Assembly: GCA_964017125.1 (NCBI GenBank)
Contig: OZ024911.1
Coordinates: 41,417,339-41,481,338, forward strand
Source: Flabesymbios commensalis
Lineage: Eukaryota; Annelida; Polychaeta; Terebellida; Flabelligeridae
DNA length: 64,000 nucleotides
Reading direction: 5' to 3'
In this document: piece by piece, positions 27,301 to 42,300 of the stretch
Numbering within the stretch: the first letter of the stretch is position 1
Layout of the letters: each line of letters begins with the position of its first letter
Made by a program: the position numbers and the translations under genes
Notes under the pieces: model-generated
Told to the model about the DNA's origin: nothing
The model's database searches: none
What the model saw: the letters and a program-made list of their open reading frames with translations, nothing else

Positions 27301-30300
27301 AAAATAACAATATATGTGGATATAATCTGTTTACGTGTGAAGCTAATGTTACTTTCACAGACCAGTTAAGAGATATTACACAAGATGCTTCATCATCACA
27401 GAAACCAACCAACTTTCAAGAGGTACACTTGAATGCTTTTTCATATGTGTGCTCAATAGATAGATATGTTATCTAGCAAAAAGTGGTAAAGATATTTGAT
27501 CATCTGCGATAAGTACATATACAAAGCTTTCAAAAAAACTATTTTAAGGAGAATTATGCCACAGTTTTCGACAAAGTTACTGAACAATATTAAAACTGCT
27601 TTGCAACAAAGTAAAAGCTTCCACCGACGGTGAATGGACATACCCAAGCATATTCTGTTGTGTATAGCATTGTGGCATTACAAAAAACATTACTTTTGGA
27701 CTACTCTGTTGCAGTACATATCTGATCTAATTATACCTCAAATCACCAATTACTCAGTTAATGCATGATTTTTAGATTTAGAATTTGTCAGTATTTGACC
27801 AGAATATATTATTTGGCTCAAATCACACCTGTTGAAGAATGACGCTCCTGTTAGTGTATCCTGTGCAGAAAGAAAGTGAATTCACCTGTCCTGAAGAAAT
27901 TAGTACAAGCTCAACTTATTAGAGTTTTAGACACACGACCTCTGGTCACGATAAGGCGTTCTAGTGTATGATCCCATGAGTAGAAGTAACCCAGAGAGAG
28001 ACATCATTAACCATAGTATCCAGTGCTGACTCTACGAAATGATAGGCCCGAGGTGGTTTTTGTATTACTCTTTTGTCATGAAGCATCCCTTGTGTAATCA
28101 CTCACACGTGATCCGTGCACTGCCAATAAAGCGGTCCTAGATCTAGGCCTATTTTTGGGACATCTTACAAACTTCTGACTTCATGAGCTACTCTCATGGT
28201 TTGATAATTGTGTCACTTGCATTAATCTGCAGAAAACTCAACTCAACTTTTTTCAGCAATCTTGACTTCTGCCTTTCTAGAATGACTTCTTGCAGGTTAT
28301 CTAAATTTTCAACCCCTTGATGTTGTGTCTCACGGGCATTATTACTTTCTTACCGGATAACATATTTCTACTACTGAGCATACAATATGCAAACACATTC
28401 ACGTGTATCTGTTAACATGACTGGGTTGGTTCAAAATGTATTACGTTTTCTGTTCTCTTATGAAACATCATTTGTAATATTTCTTAATTTAATGATCTGT
28501 GGTAGGCTACAAGGCGTCTCATGTAAACAGACTATCTTCGATTATGTTGTCCAGTTGAAAAAATATCACGTTACCCTTTTCCTGTATTTAGATTGGTACT
28601 GATTTACTGATACCCAACGAAACATCTTTGTGGTTGTGAGTTGCTTGTTTCTTTCGCATAAGAAAATGAACCAAGCCATTGAATGTTTGCTGTGATCCTC
28701 CAAGGTAATGGCCCTGCCCCGTCCAATTATGGCTGGAATCAATACTCTGATATCTCTCATAGGATGTGATGAATTAAAAGTTTCCTTTTTATTTGTAATT
28801 GTGCATCATTTATGGATTTAAGATAAACAAGATCTAAAAATCTAATAATTTGATGGGTGGGATGCTCTATAATTACCCACCAAGATTAATTCTGGTCATT
28901 TGTTTAGCAAATATGAAACATTGCTTAAACGCACAATTTGCGCACAATGTGTGCTAATTTTATTTTATTTCAAATAACATTGACCCATCCCACCCACTTC
29001 TAAAAGTTATCAAATGTGTTTTGTAAAAGACACATTACCGTCAATATCAATTATCCTCTTAACTGTTGTAAAATGTTTGAATGAAATAAATGCATCAAAC
29101 ATCGTAATTGAAATGGTTCAGTTTTTACAATCGCTTTACGTCACTTCGGTCAACTATTTGGGGTTCATTAACGGAACACCCATCATTCAGAAACCATCAA
29201 CAATGTACTGTTTATCATAATACACACTAAACAACGCTCAATGTTTGAATTTTAGTTTTTTACGAATTCGCGAAAAAAATGACCGAAAACGTATCAAAAA
29301 TGTGTTTTATCGTTAATTTCAAAATATCTAAGAGATATCCACATTTTTTATGTGCACTATTGGATTCCTCGTACCCGAAAACATGGGTATATACATCAAA
29401 ATCATGACTCTAGCTATGGTAGGGCCCAAGTTATAGCCAAATATGTGATTACGATGGCGGCCATTTTGAATGTGTCATAAAACGAGGTTGAGGGGCGGGA
29501 AAAATTGAACCCCAATATTTCTGGCTTATTTGACCCCTGATAAAGTCAAAAAAACAATAAAATCAATTTTGGCAAGAACTTTCAATTTTAGGCATATTTC
29601 TGACATATCGCACCAGACTAAAAGTATCGCACTTGTAATATCAAATCTTACCAATACTGAATTAGCAAAATAAATGTGGCCCATTGGTATTTTACCTTTT
29701 ACAAAGTGTTAAAATTGTTGTTTGTGTATAATGTCATAATTATGTATATTTTTCATTAATTTGATGTTATGATTAAATCTACCCATTGATGTATTGTTTT
29801 CTAGCCCTGACCAATTCATGTTGACACATTACATTAAATCACCCACTCTTCTTTTTTTGTGTCTCTTATTAATGTGTGATGATAGTCCTGACGTTAATTT
29901 TTTTTTTTTTTTCAGGAAGAGAATGCTCGTATCCAAGCCAAGCTGGAGTCACAACAGGAACGGTGAGTAGCTTGAGTTTAAGTGTTTGTCAAGTCACTGT
30001 GTGTTAACTGTAGATTATTTCATACTTATCCATAGCAGAGTTAACACTATGACACTATGAACTTTATTGTTTATATCACAATTGATAAAAAGTGTATTTT
30101 TATAAGATTAGTTATTTCTTTGTATGTATATTTCATCTACATGCACCCGCTTCCTGTTAGAAGAAATCAACAAGAGTGATATTGATCATGCATTGAGTGT
30201 CAACATCTCTGGCTCCTTCTGAAAATGATTTTGATTTATTGATTACACTTGACATTGACGAGAGTACTATAATTTTTCATTTTAGATTTAAATTTACACT

Positions 30301-33300
30301 TCTAGTATTTTGCATTTCAGATGCAAAGATTTACAGGAAGAGTTATCAAGCCTCAGACAACAAGTGGAGGATGAGCGTCATCGTCTGGCAGCTTCTGAAT
30401 CTCCAGATAAACTGTCGGCTTTGATGCTGACAAGTCTCCGTACAGACCAAGACAAGGTGAGCCACGGTTGACTGTCAGTGAGCCTATAGCAGGTGATAAA
30501 TGTATAGACTGGCTAATGGATCTAAAGTTATTATCTTTCTGCTGATGAAAATATTGAAACTAGATCTGATTGCAAAATTGCTATTCGAGAACTGAAATGT
30601 GACTATAATGTAATTTTTGTGGCTGACTGCTATGTTATTATTCGGAGTATTTATGCGAAGCACCAAATTAAAAAATGTTTGCCAACTTAGAATGTTTCCC
30701 TACTGTGACCCACAACTTGAAAAGGATACTAATTACGTATATATGTTAAATTTATTATACTTGCTGATTGAACACATCATTACTTTCCAAGGAATGTGTG
30801 TTATTTGTCGTTTAAAAATAGTCGGCTTAATGCATCTTTTTTATATTTGTCTGATGATGGTATGTTTAGGTTCGTGGGGCATTAGAGGAGAGGAATTCTA
30901 CGCTCGGTGACATGGTATCTCGGCTGAAGGAGGAGCTCCATAGTGTTGAGACGCGGCGTACTGCACTCGACCAGGATAACAGACATCTTCAAACTGAACT
31001 GTCTGAAGCCAATAGACGCCTGTCGGCTGCGGAAGCGTCTCTGGATGCTACGAATAAGGTATGATAACGCTATGCCCTAAAGAGATATTTAGGTTTGCAA
31101 ACAATATTGTGTTGCCATTAAAATGCCACCATTATCAGAGGAATTAAATAATTTTTTCTGCTTTTATTCTGAAGCGAACTGAATCTTTTAAATTGATTGC
31201 TCTTGTAAAAGTTGTTGTTTAACCTTTTCAAGCCTGAATTTACCATAGTCATCTTCATCCACTACAAGCCGCGAATTGCTGCCGCAATTCTCGACTTGTA
31301 GTGGGTGAAGATGATTGGATGTGGTTTAAAAATTAAAGAAAATTACCACGTATGGGTAAACCAGTTTCATGGAAATTCTCGTTTTAAAACCCTTGGTTGT
31401 AGGAAAATTAGGTCGTTTTCAGGGATGTAAAATGATGCTTTAATGCATCGTGAGGGCTTAAAGGGTTAAAGTCTGGAAGCAATATGTAGGAATTAGAAAA
31501 AAAGGAATAAGAACTGGCAAGAATCCAAAATTATCTGAAAAATGTGTACAATGTATCTTCCTCTTCTTTTAGAATCGAGACCAGGTGGAAACAGAGCGAG
31601 CACGTATGCGCGATGAAATGGAGCGTGTTCAAGGAAAACTAGAGCAGGCGCGAGAGAAACAGATAGAGACACAGGCGAGGCTGACCGAGGCAACAGAACG
31701 TCTGGACAGAGTACAACAATCCACCGCCAGCACCCACCAGCAGCTAGCGTCACACAGCAATGAGCTAGATAAAGCCACCAAATCCAAGGTCAGTACCATT
31801 AACTTTTTGGCGTTGCAGAGCAGTATGCATGATCTGACATATTTTAAATAACACACATGATTCAATGAAAACAAATAGCCATCAATTGATGGCAGCACCC
31901 CTCAGCCGTAGGCTCTGTCCATCAATATCAAGAAATAATGAAAAAAAAATGACTCACTACCGCCATGTCCATTTTTTTTAAATGGCTGCGGCAGCCATTT
32001 TGTTTTTAATGGATTCATCCGAAAAGTTAATCAGATCATCAGAAATACCTAGAGAACAACCATACCAAATTTGAATGCAATCCAACCAACGGTTCATATG
32101 TTATCGTGCCCACAAGCTTTTTAGGTGGCCATCTTTGAAAATGGCCGCTTATGGCCTCGTGCCAAAAAAAATATATGGGATGAATTGCCCAGGCACATAG
32201 GTCATGTCTGTAAAAAATAAACAAAATTCATAGGTAACTTTTTAGTAAGAGCTGAATTTCTGACCGCCAGACCGCCCGCCTCTGGTGATCACTATACCCC
32301 ACAGCCACAGATGAGGCTGAGGGGTGATGATACATGTACCTGTATTACCCGATAACACCACAACATTTGTAGCTTAAATTTGATATAATACACTGTACTG
32401 AAATTTGATAAAATGTGAGGATAGGTACACGGCTGATAAAAAAACTACCCGTAGACAGATAAGTATGGTACTTCTAAGTTATAACAAATTGTATGATTTC
32501 CGAAACATTTAGCTTATTTTACAATCTGAGAGCTGCACAGGTTGTTTTAGCATTACATGTCATGACTGAACTCATTTTGAGGTTGAGTAAAGGAAAGTAA
32601 ATACTGTATATTGATTTCCTGCATAGTCATTGAAAAGAACATTTGTACCACAAAATATCCAGAATTTGATAATAATATTTGACCATGTTAACATTTTTAC
32701 CTGTTTAATTTTATTCTACTGATGGGCTATGAGAGCAGGGCATGCTAAAAAGATTGCCAACCAATTTCTTCATTGGTCAATGAGAACTTTCTGTGTATCA
32801 TGTAGAGCACTTGCCCTGACCTTGAGTTGGAATACATTTTTATAGCCTGAAGCTTTGACGATGTGAATTTTTAATCCAGGAGTATTTAGATTTGACAATG
32901 TAAATTTAACCTGTTTAATTTAACGCTACAGATGGGCTACTTGATTACTGTGAGTAAATGCATGATGATGAATCATACGCTACATGTGTGCACACTTATC
33001 AGAAAGCATACTAATAATCATCTACCTATAAAATTCACTGGCAGAATATACAAAACTCATGCACAGGTTGCACGATAAAACCTGTTACAGTAATAGAAAT
33101 ATTGAGCATGATATTCTTGTACATGATAAAACACATAATGCCAGGCATTGCCAATGCATTATCAATTTATCATCCCCTTGGGTATGAAAAGGTGTTAAGT
33201 GACAGATACACTATTTCATATTCAAGAAGACATTATAAGCATATGAGACTGGACAATGCACGCAAAAACCTTTATTAGAAAAAATATGTCTTGATACCGG

Positions 33301-36300
33301 TAAATTAAAAAAGAACAGGGAAAGAAAGACTAAGAAACATCATGCACACTATGATACAAAACATTCCACACGATGATCACACAACCTCTGTGCATCATCT
33401 GATCATTTACAATTGATCATCACAAATTGAGTGTTATATGTGTCACTTTAGCTCCACGAGGATGATTATATGCACACTTTAAGCTGCATGAGAAGAGAAA
33501 ATGTCATAAAAATACCACATCTAAATTTGTGTGCGATTTTTAGACATGTTCTCCTTTATTTAGCAGTTTAGATAAGTTTCACATTAAATTTCAAGATTAA
33601 AAAAAATTAATGCACCTTGAATTTTTTTTTTTTTTTTCAAAATGATTTGCATTCTTACCTTTGCATTGCGGTATGTACTGCTAAATTATAAGGATATTTT
33701 ATTATATTTTTAAATACTGCTACTCCTGCAAATTTGTCACTGATATCTCATCAATTTTCTTTTCACCTCAAATCTAATCTAACAAGGAAATACAGCATAT
33801 TCAATTCACAAGATTCTAACATTTCATAATGGAGCTTCTGATCTAGATGCTAGTATACTTATCTGAATAATAATATTTTAAATGACTTTAGTTTACATGT
33901 ATTATGCAGAAGGCATTTTCTTGAGGGTTAACGATTGTGTTAGCAATTCTAGTTTTATGAAAGAAAATTGCCAAAGAACAATTCAGTCAAAAGCAATTTT
34001 TTTCAGACTGAATTGGAAGAAACCCTTCATCGTCTGGAGCTTGATAATGCCCGCCTTGAAGCATCTCTTTCACACCAGACACAGAAGGCTGAGTTACTGC
34101 AGCGGGAACTAACAGAATCTAACCAGGTAAACACTGATCCCCAGGTTTATACCTGCCATAAGTACATAATAAAACACAAATTAATCAGTCCTGACTTTTA
34201 TCTTTAATTGTTCTTTTTAATTTTCCCAACACAATCAATGCTTAATAATGACAGAATTTCCAACAAGAAATTAAATGTATAAATAGTTATATAATATTGT
34301 TCAGGGCATATTTACTTTTATTTCTAATGAATTATAAGTATCTAGTAAATTAAAAATGAGACCATAGCAGCTCCAAGGGTTATCCCAGTGATTTTCTCCT
34401 GATTGCAGATCTTAGAAATTTACTCTGTTGCCAAACTAGATAGATATTACGTGAATGTTTGCCATGCCTGCAATGTGGATAGGCAAAGCATGAGTGAATG
34501 ATACTGAAATATATGTTTTTTTGTCCTGAGCTGTTCCATGCAGATCTTTAATTTTGAGCACTCAGCTAATAACTAGCAATTTATTGCTTGACACATTTCA
34601 TAGCACTAGCTAATAACTAGCAATTTATGGCTTCTTTGATTTACACAATAACGTCACCTGGTTCTACACAATAATGTCACCTGGTTTTACACAATAATGT
34701 CACCTGGTTTTACATCAGTTAATTATACTCTGATAGTCAGCAGTAGTCCTGAATGAACTTTATAAGCATTTTGGACAGTTATGGTCTTTATTATTTTCAG
34801 TAGAATTACTCTTGGTTCCATGTAACTATTTTAGTGACACTTGATAATATGTTACATTGATTATTTTAGACAAGAGAAAATATAGAAGCGTTAATAGCCG
34901 ACTTGAAAACCACAAACTCTGGTCTGGAAGAGAGATTGTATGTAAGTGGTGCTGTGTGAAAGCTGTAAGCTCTAATTGTAAGATATGTTGTGTGAAAGCC
35001 TAAAGCCTGGAGCTAAAGGTTTGAATTAGTTATTGTCAAACCTTACCCCTTGTGCTAACATCTAAAACTACATCTACCGTAGTTTTAACCTCTAATACTA
35101 AGAAATGCTGTGTTTAGTCAATTGGATCTAAGCTTTGTCTTTAACATTAACAGGGTATAATCATCATTTCCAGTGTCATATGGAGCACACAATTTCCCAT
35201 GACTCCATGGACCTAGCCACACTGCGCTACATGTATTCTCTGAGCTTACCTCAAAATTATACACATTTGAAATGTCTAACCATAGAAAATTCACCCATCT
35301 GCCACACTGCAATCGTTTAGAGTGGGGATTTTTACCTAATTTTGCTGTATATTTTTCATTTCAATTCAGGTAATTTTATGATCTTTTTAGGAAGAATGCT
35401 CTGCTAACATATTTATCATCGACAATCCTAAAAATGGAAAACTTCACTGATGTGATCATTTTAAATTGTTAACCTTCTCTCCCCCCCCACACCATAGTAG
35501 TATGCTCTCTATGAAATTGACCGATGCCCTATATATTTGCACACTTGACAATGAAAGGTGAACTATGGGGAAATCTTTCATTTAACTAACAAACAGTAAC
35601 ACTGGCTTCTCTGGATAAACAACACTCTGGTCATCTCTGGATGGACTGTAGTTTATCCTGCTGCCACTTTGTAGTTAACATTATAACATTGTTAATGCCG
35701 TAATTCTTCCCATCGGGATCAAAGGGTCATATGTTCTATTTTATAAAGTGGCAGATATGACCCTTTAGTACCAACGTAACATTGTATTTTACACCTGCAC
35801 TTTGGATAAATTGTAACACTATGCACTGCTGATGTTGGTGCTAGTAAACAAAGCCTGCTAACTGACTACTAGAGATTAGACCGTGATATAGAATTAAGGT
35901 GTTTTTTTTTTAAAGTTATGATGATGCTACTAACATGACTAATCAGCAGGTTAGTCATTTTCAAATGCTTGCAATGAATGATTCACTTTTCAGGAAAAAA
36001 CAATGAGGGAGCTTTATTCACATGCATGTATAGAAGCGGTACATGGAAGTGATTGAGTGAGTCAGCCTGTGTATGAATGACTTGTCTCCTTGGTTTACCC
36101 CTTTTAGCGCTCAGCGCGGGGATCGTCTTTATACGTATACTGTCTTTATACCGTCTTTATACGTCAGACTCTGACTTCTGAAGACGTCAGATTCTGCAAA
36201 AATATTTTGGCGCTTTAAGGGTTAAACAGATGTATTTGCCACTTTACACAGTAGCAGGTACATTCTTTACTTACCAGGGGAAAATATGGATGTGTGTTTG

Positions 36301-39300
36301 CTGGCTATATATCGTCCCCTTGGAGTTAGAAGGTGCTAAACTTCCACTTTGTAAAGAGTCAGTTTAGCACATTCTAACTCCATGGAGACGATAAGCCACC
36401 TTCTGGAGGTTATTGCTCTGTACATATATCAACGATACGATGAGGAAGTTCCACCAAGAAGAAATTCTAAATATGTTTGATCTATGCGACCTTATGTGGT
36501 TCATAATAATGTGTTTCATTGGTCATATTGATAATGATTTTACAGTTAGGAAGCTCCATAAAGAAGGAAATGGACACTTTACAGATGTCTAATAATGATC
36601 TACAGTATAAAATGACCGTAAGACCCTCCTCCTTTCTGTACTTTCTGTCCTGTTAAAGCTTCAGTTACCAGTCTCTATGACTGAGAGTTATGCAGCAATT
36701 TCTATTCCTATTGCACTTTCCAAGCAGACACAAAATATTTACTTTATGTTTATTTAATGTTGAACATTATGTTTATTTTTAATGTTGAACATTTAACCAA
36801 CATTGTGTCAACTTATGTGTTTGCTTTTATGCCCCTGCTAATGCTTCATAGCTTTAATCCCTCACGCCTAATTTAGTATTGGATGAGCATTAGACCCTTT
36901 ATATATACTGTCTGAAAAAACTAGAAAAGAGTGGCATTTTCTTCAGTTTAAACCATTCAACTTTGAGATCATTTGTTAAATCTATTTTAAGCTGGAGTTT
37001 CTGGCCCTTTTTCCAGTTTAATGAAAAAATAGACATTGGTTTCGAAAATAAAAAGTTTAAATACTGACAAGAATGATTTGCATGACATTTACATGCTTTT
37101 TTATCTACCGGGTAGTCTGTTAGAATTATTACTAAGACCACATCTTGACAGGTCAATGGTTAATACTAATACTATGTATACTTCACGTCATTGCTGTACC
37201 GAAATTAATGCTGCTTTGAGACTAATTGTACATTACAAACCTAAGGTATTATTATAATATCTATTGATGCAATAACAATTTTTTATACGTTTACCAGCAT
37301 TTCTGATATAAAGTTATCTGAACCAACTTTTTGCGATGGAAAAGCTGTAGTGTTTGAATATGTCAGTTTGCTGATTTGGACTTTTTTATGGTCATGCTTA
37401 ATTTATGGCGCCTCTTTTGTGTATGTAGTATTAGATGCACACACAATTCATTCTGAATCTGGTTCATGTATAAACCTTGTCTAAGTATTACCTGCTTCAG
37501 TCTTTGCATCCTCTTTGCTTTCCTCGTGGCATTTACAACAGTCCCAGTGCTTTCATTTCTTCCTATAACCCCACCCAGCAAACACGAGACATTCACGCAA
37601 TCACAATGTTGGCTGAATGTTGGCCCATCATCTGCGACTTTGGCCCAATATTGAACCAATATTGGGTGAATGTGCAGTCAGTGTTTTTCTAAGTTGTCCA
37701 TCAAATAATCAATTGTTTTTTCTTCTGACTATCTTCACCCTTACCTCATCTGGGATCTAGCAATGTACAAGTCATTTGTCCCAATAGTATTCTATCGTTC
37801 CATCATTGAGCTTTTGCTAGCTATCGTGCACTGGGATGGCCAGAGTCCAGGTTCACATGTAGCTCTATATCTAACACCCATCCCTAATTCAACTGTCTTT
37901 TCTATGCTGGACATGCAATATTTAGTCATCCAACACAACATTTACTGTAATTAATGTTGTTTTCAAAACGTTACCTTTTTGTGTCTCCCTTTGGTTTCTA
38001 ACAATGCTATAGTTTTATAAGATGGCTACCACATTCCATTCTACTGCCTATCTATCAAGCTAACTTTTTACCTTAATATTAACACAACATAAACTCAATG
38101 TTAGGCCAGTCTTTGAGATGTTGACCTACCTGTAAATGCTTTTTATAATTTGATATTTGGAACTTTCACTCACTCGAGGCTGTGTTTCTTATTTGTTTTA
38201 TGCCCTTTTTCCTCTACTGAGCATACCCAAATAGCACAAGACATTGACAGTACTTTGGTTTAATCTCACAACATTTGTCCAAAAGTAAACCAGTTAGCAT
38301 CTGTTTTCATTTCATCCTACCATTCCATTTTTTGGCATCCCTCAGCACAATGCCCTCAGTTTTTTGTTATTCATAAGCACTCTGCTGCTGTCTGCAAGTT
38401 ATTCTGTGTAATATTATTGTAATATTATTGTATCCTAACATCCCAGCGAACATGAGACATTGACCCAGTGCTGACAGCTGGGTCAATGTATCTGGTTTGT
38501 TGGAGATAACCTGTATCATGACAGCTTCTTCTATGCTTGTTATTTTAGAACATTAGCTCAGAGATTGTGTTCATATTGCTTACTTGTTCTTGTTTTGTTG
38601 CGATAATCTGTATCATGACCACTTAAATTCATTCTATGTTTGCTATTTGAGAACATTAGTTCCAAGATATTGTTCATTTTACTTACTTGTTCGGGCCAAG
38701 TCTAGTTTTCACATCATTTGGTGCTAATCCTTATCCTGCTGATCACGACTATTGTCGTTTTGAATCTGTTTTATTAGTCACCCAAATCACTGATATTGGG
38801 AATGAAATGGGTGATTAAACAAATTTTTGCTCTCAAATTGAACAAATATGAGTAATTTTCAGCCACTTGTAGTTGTGGGTCGCGGTAGCGAGACACAACT
38901 TCGAGTGGCCGAAAATTAACTGATTAACTTAGCAGGATAAGGGTTAAATAGTGAATCAACAAGCGTTTTTTAGTGTTAGTTATGATTAAGACATGTAGGC
39001 CATGTTGTGTGGTTTTGTTGTCTCACATGAAGAATTCACCTTCAATCCGGCAGCAATCTACACGTATAATAATAAAGTTGCTGCTTACAAAGACTCACAT
39101 GTTTCATGATAACAGTTTTGATGCTCAACATTTGCCATCACCTGCCCGACAATAGTACAATATGTAAGAGTTTAAACTCATAATAGGCATCTCTTTTCGT
39201 GATGTTGCAGTATATTGAGAATGTCAACTGAAAATGTCTGTGTTATTACAACTTAGTTTTGTTTGTTTGTATGTTACCAGTACTTAAAATGTGTATAAAT

Positions 39301-42300
39301 AACATTTTGTAGTATATTCAATAATGTAGATAGTCAACCCATTAACAATGCTTAATACTGATCTAATCCTGTGAGACCAACTGTTTCTTTAATTATGTAT
39401 TATAAATTTCATATTAGTCACTAGCATATTTAAATCTTTGCCATTATAATTTGTGCATTGCAGACTTGCCCCGTCCTATTTATAGTCAAGGAATTGAACT
39501 CTGCATGCAGCATATTAAAGTATAATCATACTGATCATAAATATAAGTAATTTCTCATGTACAAGGCAGATATTTCAACATACAAAGATAATATGAGACT
39601 ACCCCTACTGGTGGTAACTTTCGCAGCATGTTTACTAACTTGTGAAGCATTTGTCTCTGGTATGATGGTAAATATTCACTTAGAATGGACATTGTACATA
39701 TATATCAGGCTCTTGTCCATGAATATTTGACCCTTTAAGCCCTCACGATGCATTGAAGCATCATTTTACATCTCTGAAAACACAATTTATTTCCCTACAA
39801 CTGAGGGTTTTAGAAGGAAAATTTCCATGAAACTGGCTTACCAATACATGGCAATTTTTTAAAATTTTTCACCCATATCAAGTCATCTTCGTCCACTACA
39901 AGTCGAGAATTGCGACAGCAATTCGCGGCTTGTAGTGGATGAAGATGACAATGGTAAATTCAGGCTTGAAAAGGTTTATCTCTTTTCTAGTATGTGATAT
40001 AACATACCGGTAGTTTATATCATCACTCAGCACAGGGTCTGAATTCCAAACATAAATCTTATTTTATCATTATGGTAAATAAGAACTCTCTGATTAGTAA
40101 ATTAGTATTGTATAGATTTCATACGGTACATTTGATTAAGGTTTTAAGTAATCTTTCCTGACAAGTATGCTATTTTTCCAGCTGTTTTAGTGAAAATGAA
40201 TGTGTTCAGGTTAACCCCTAAATCGACATGTCATGGCTCAGATGCTGACTACTGTAATAGTGTATTTTAGTGATTGCTTAACCCTTTCAAGCCTAAATTT
40301 TCCATTGTCATCTTCATCCACTACAAGCCGCAAATTGCTGTCGCAATTCTCGACTTGTAGTGGATTAAGATGACTTGAGGTGGATGAAAAATTTAAAAAA
40401 ATTGCCACATATTAGAAAAACAATTTCATGGAAATTTTCCTTCTAAAACCCCTAGTTGTAGGAAAGTCAAGTCTGTTTTCAGGGATGTAAAATGATGCTT
40501 TAATGCATCGTGAGGGCTTAAAGGGTTATCTGGGGTTAACAGTACCGGGATACTACTAGATAAGTGCTTGTACACTGATAATTCATTATATCAAGAGAGT
40601 ATTTATTTGCTGCTAAACACAAATATAGCCATTTTAACATAGTATATCAAACGGTGATATGTTAATTTGAAACCTCAACATATTTTTGAAAAATAAATTT
40701 TGCAGATTTAGTTATTTTCACTCACTTCAAATTGTCTCATTAGACTGTGACAGTTGGCCTACTTTAATTAAATTAATTTTCTCTATGATTTTCTTTGATG
40801 CATGCTGCGATCTGTATTTTTTCACTATCATTGATTACATTATTTTGATTGACAAATATTTATTTTGTTTTCACAAGTAGCTGGCATGTTTTGCATCCTC
40901 TTCTGTGTTTTTCATCCACCAGGAGGCAGCAGCCACTCGCACTATGGCAACACATGAAGCCCAGGATGCTAAGAGTCTGTGGGAGACTGAAGTCAAATCA
41001 CGCTCTAAACTTGGCTTACGGGTGAGACATGGTTCTGAAACTGGGCGGGTATAATTACAACCATTATCCAAATTATAAGGGCGTCATTTCTAAGCAGTGT
41101 GATTGCTTTCGAACACCACAGCACATCCCAATTGTATTCCAGGAGTATCAAAAATCACACGCTCGAACTGTCTATTAAAAATGAAAAGGAGTAGCACTAA
41201 GTGATGTGACTAATTTATCCAAATACACCAATCATTACAGTCCTTTCTATACATGAAGCCCTGAATTATTGCACTTCATTACAGCCATGTTTACTGGTCA
41301 AACTAGGATACATTTCTACCCAGGGTCATCATGTTTTTACATGAACGGATATATCTTTACTGGAGAAAATATCTGTATCGATCTGTATATGCTGAACCCA
41401 GTTATAAAATACGCACTGATAATTAATAGTTGTGCTGCAGCTGAAAGTACTGAAAACGATTTGTAAGCTTAATTCTCAGCTTTTATCTGCTGCTATGATT
41501 TCTATTGTAGTATGCCGGTACTGTATATTATATTTTGTAATTCTAATTGCTATCATTTTCTGGAGCACAACATAATGGGTTGATAATAGGTGGACAAGAC
41601 AATTGTATCTTAATTTGAAATGTTTTTTCTTTCTTTTCATTGTTTGATTCCTGTATGTGCATACAATTCACTGACATCACTACTGCATGTGCACACAAAT
41701 CACTGAAATCATTGTCACTGCACGGACACATCTTAAATCAATGATGAAATAACAGATAGCACAACTAGAAAGAGAAAGGCAGGAAGCGCAGACAGCATTA
41801 GATGAGGTAAGGAAAAGAGCGGAAATCTCTGACATTGGATGAGGTAAAATTAAGCACACAAATCTTTGGCAAATTTATTAGTAAACTTTGGTTTGATCAC
41901 AGGATTATTACAAAAGCAGTGTTGGGGGGGGGTTGATCGATTGATATTGGTAATGGTGGTAACCCAGGCGAAAATATTATAATTGTGAGCATTATTTCAT
42001 TTACAGGAGAAAAGGAAAACAAGAAAAGCAATGGAACTGAAGAAATTAGCAGAGACAAAGCTAGGCACAGATACTGAAAAGTAGGAGAACTGTATCCTAT
42101 TTATATAAAAAATCAATTGAAGTAGAGGATTATTCTCCTTGAGAAAACCCAATTAAAACCATCATGCAATTCATAGCTACATTGTATGTAATATTTTCCA
42201 TTGTTGCAGAATGAGTCAGTTGCAGAAAGAAGTCACCACTCTCAAAGTTCACCTGAAAGCTGCTAGAAAACGTCTCAAGGTAATATATACTGATAGTATA

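Larger units (their letters stand above)
34942..36545 (+). other. ANKRD26-like intron 21
   Basis: Holds a hairpin at 35723-35771 (AAAGGGTCATAT...ATATGACCCTTT), a family-C MITE (36094-36225) and a hairpin at 36310-36393. Confidence 0.6.
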
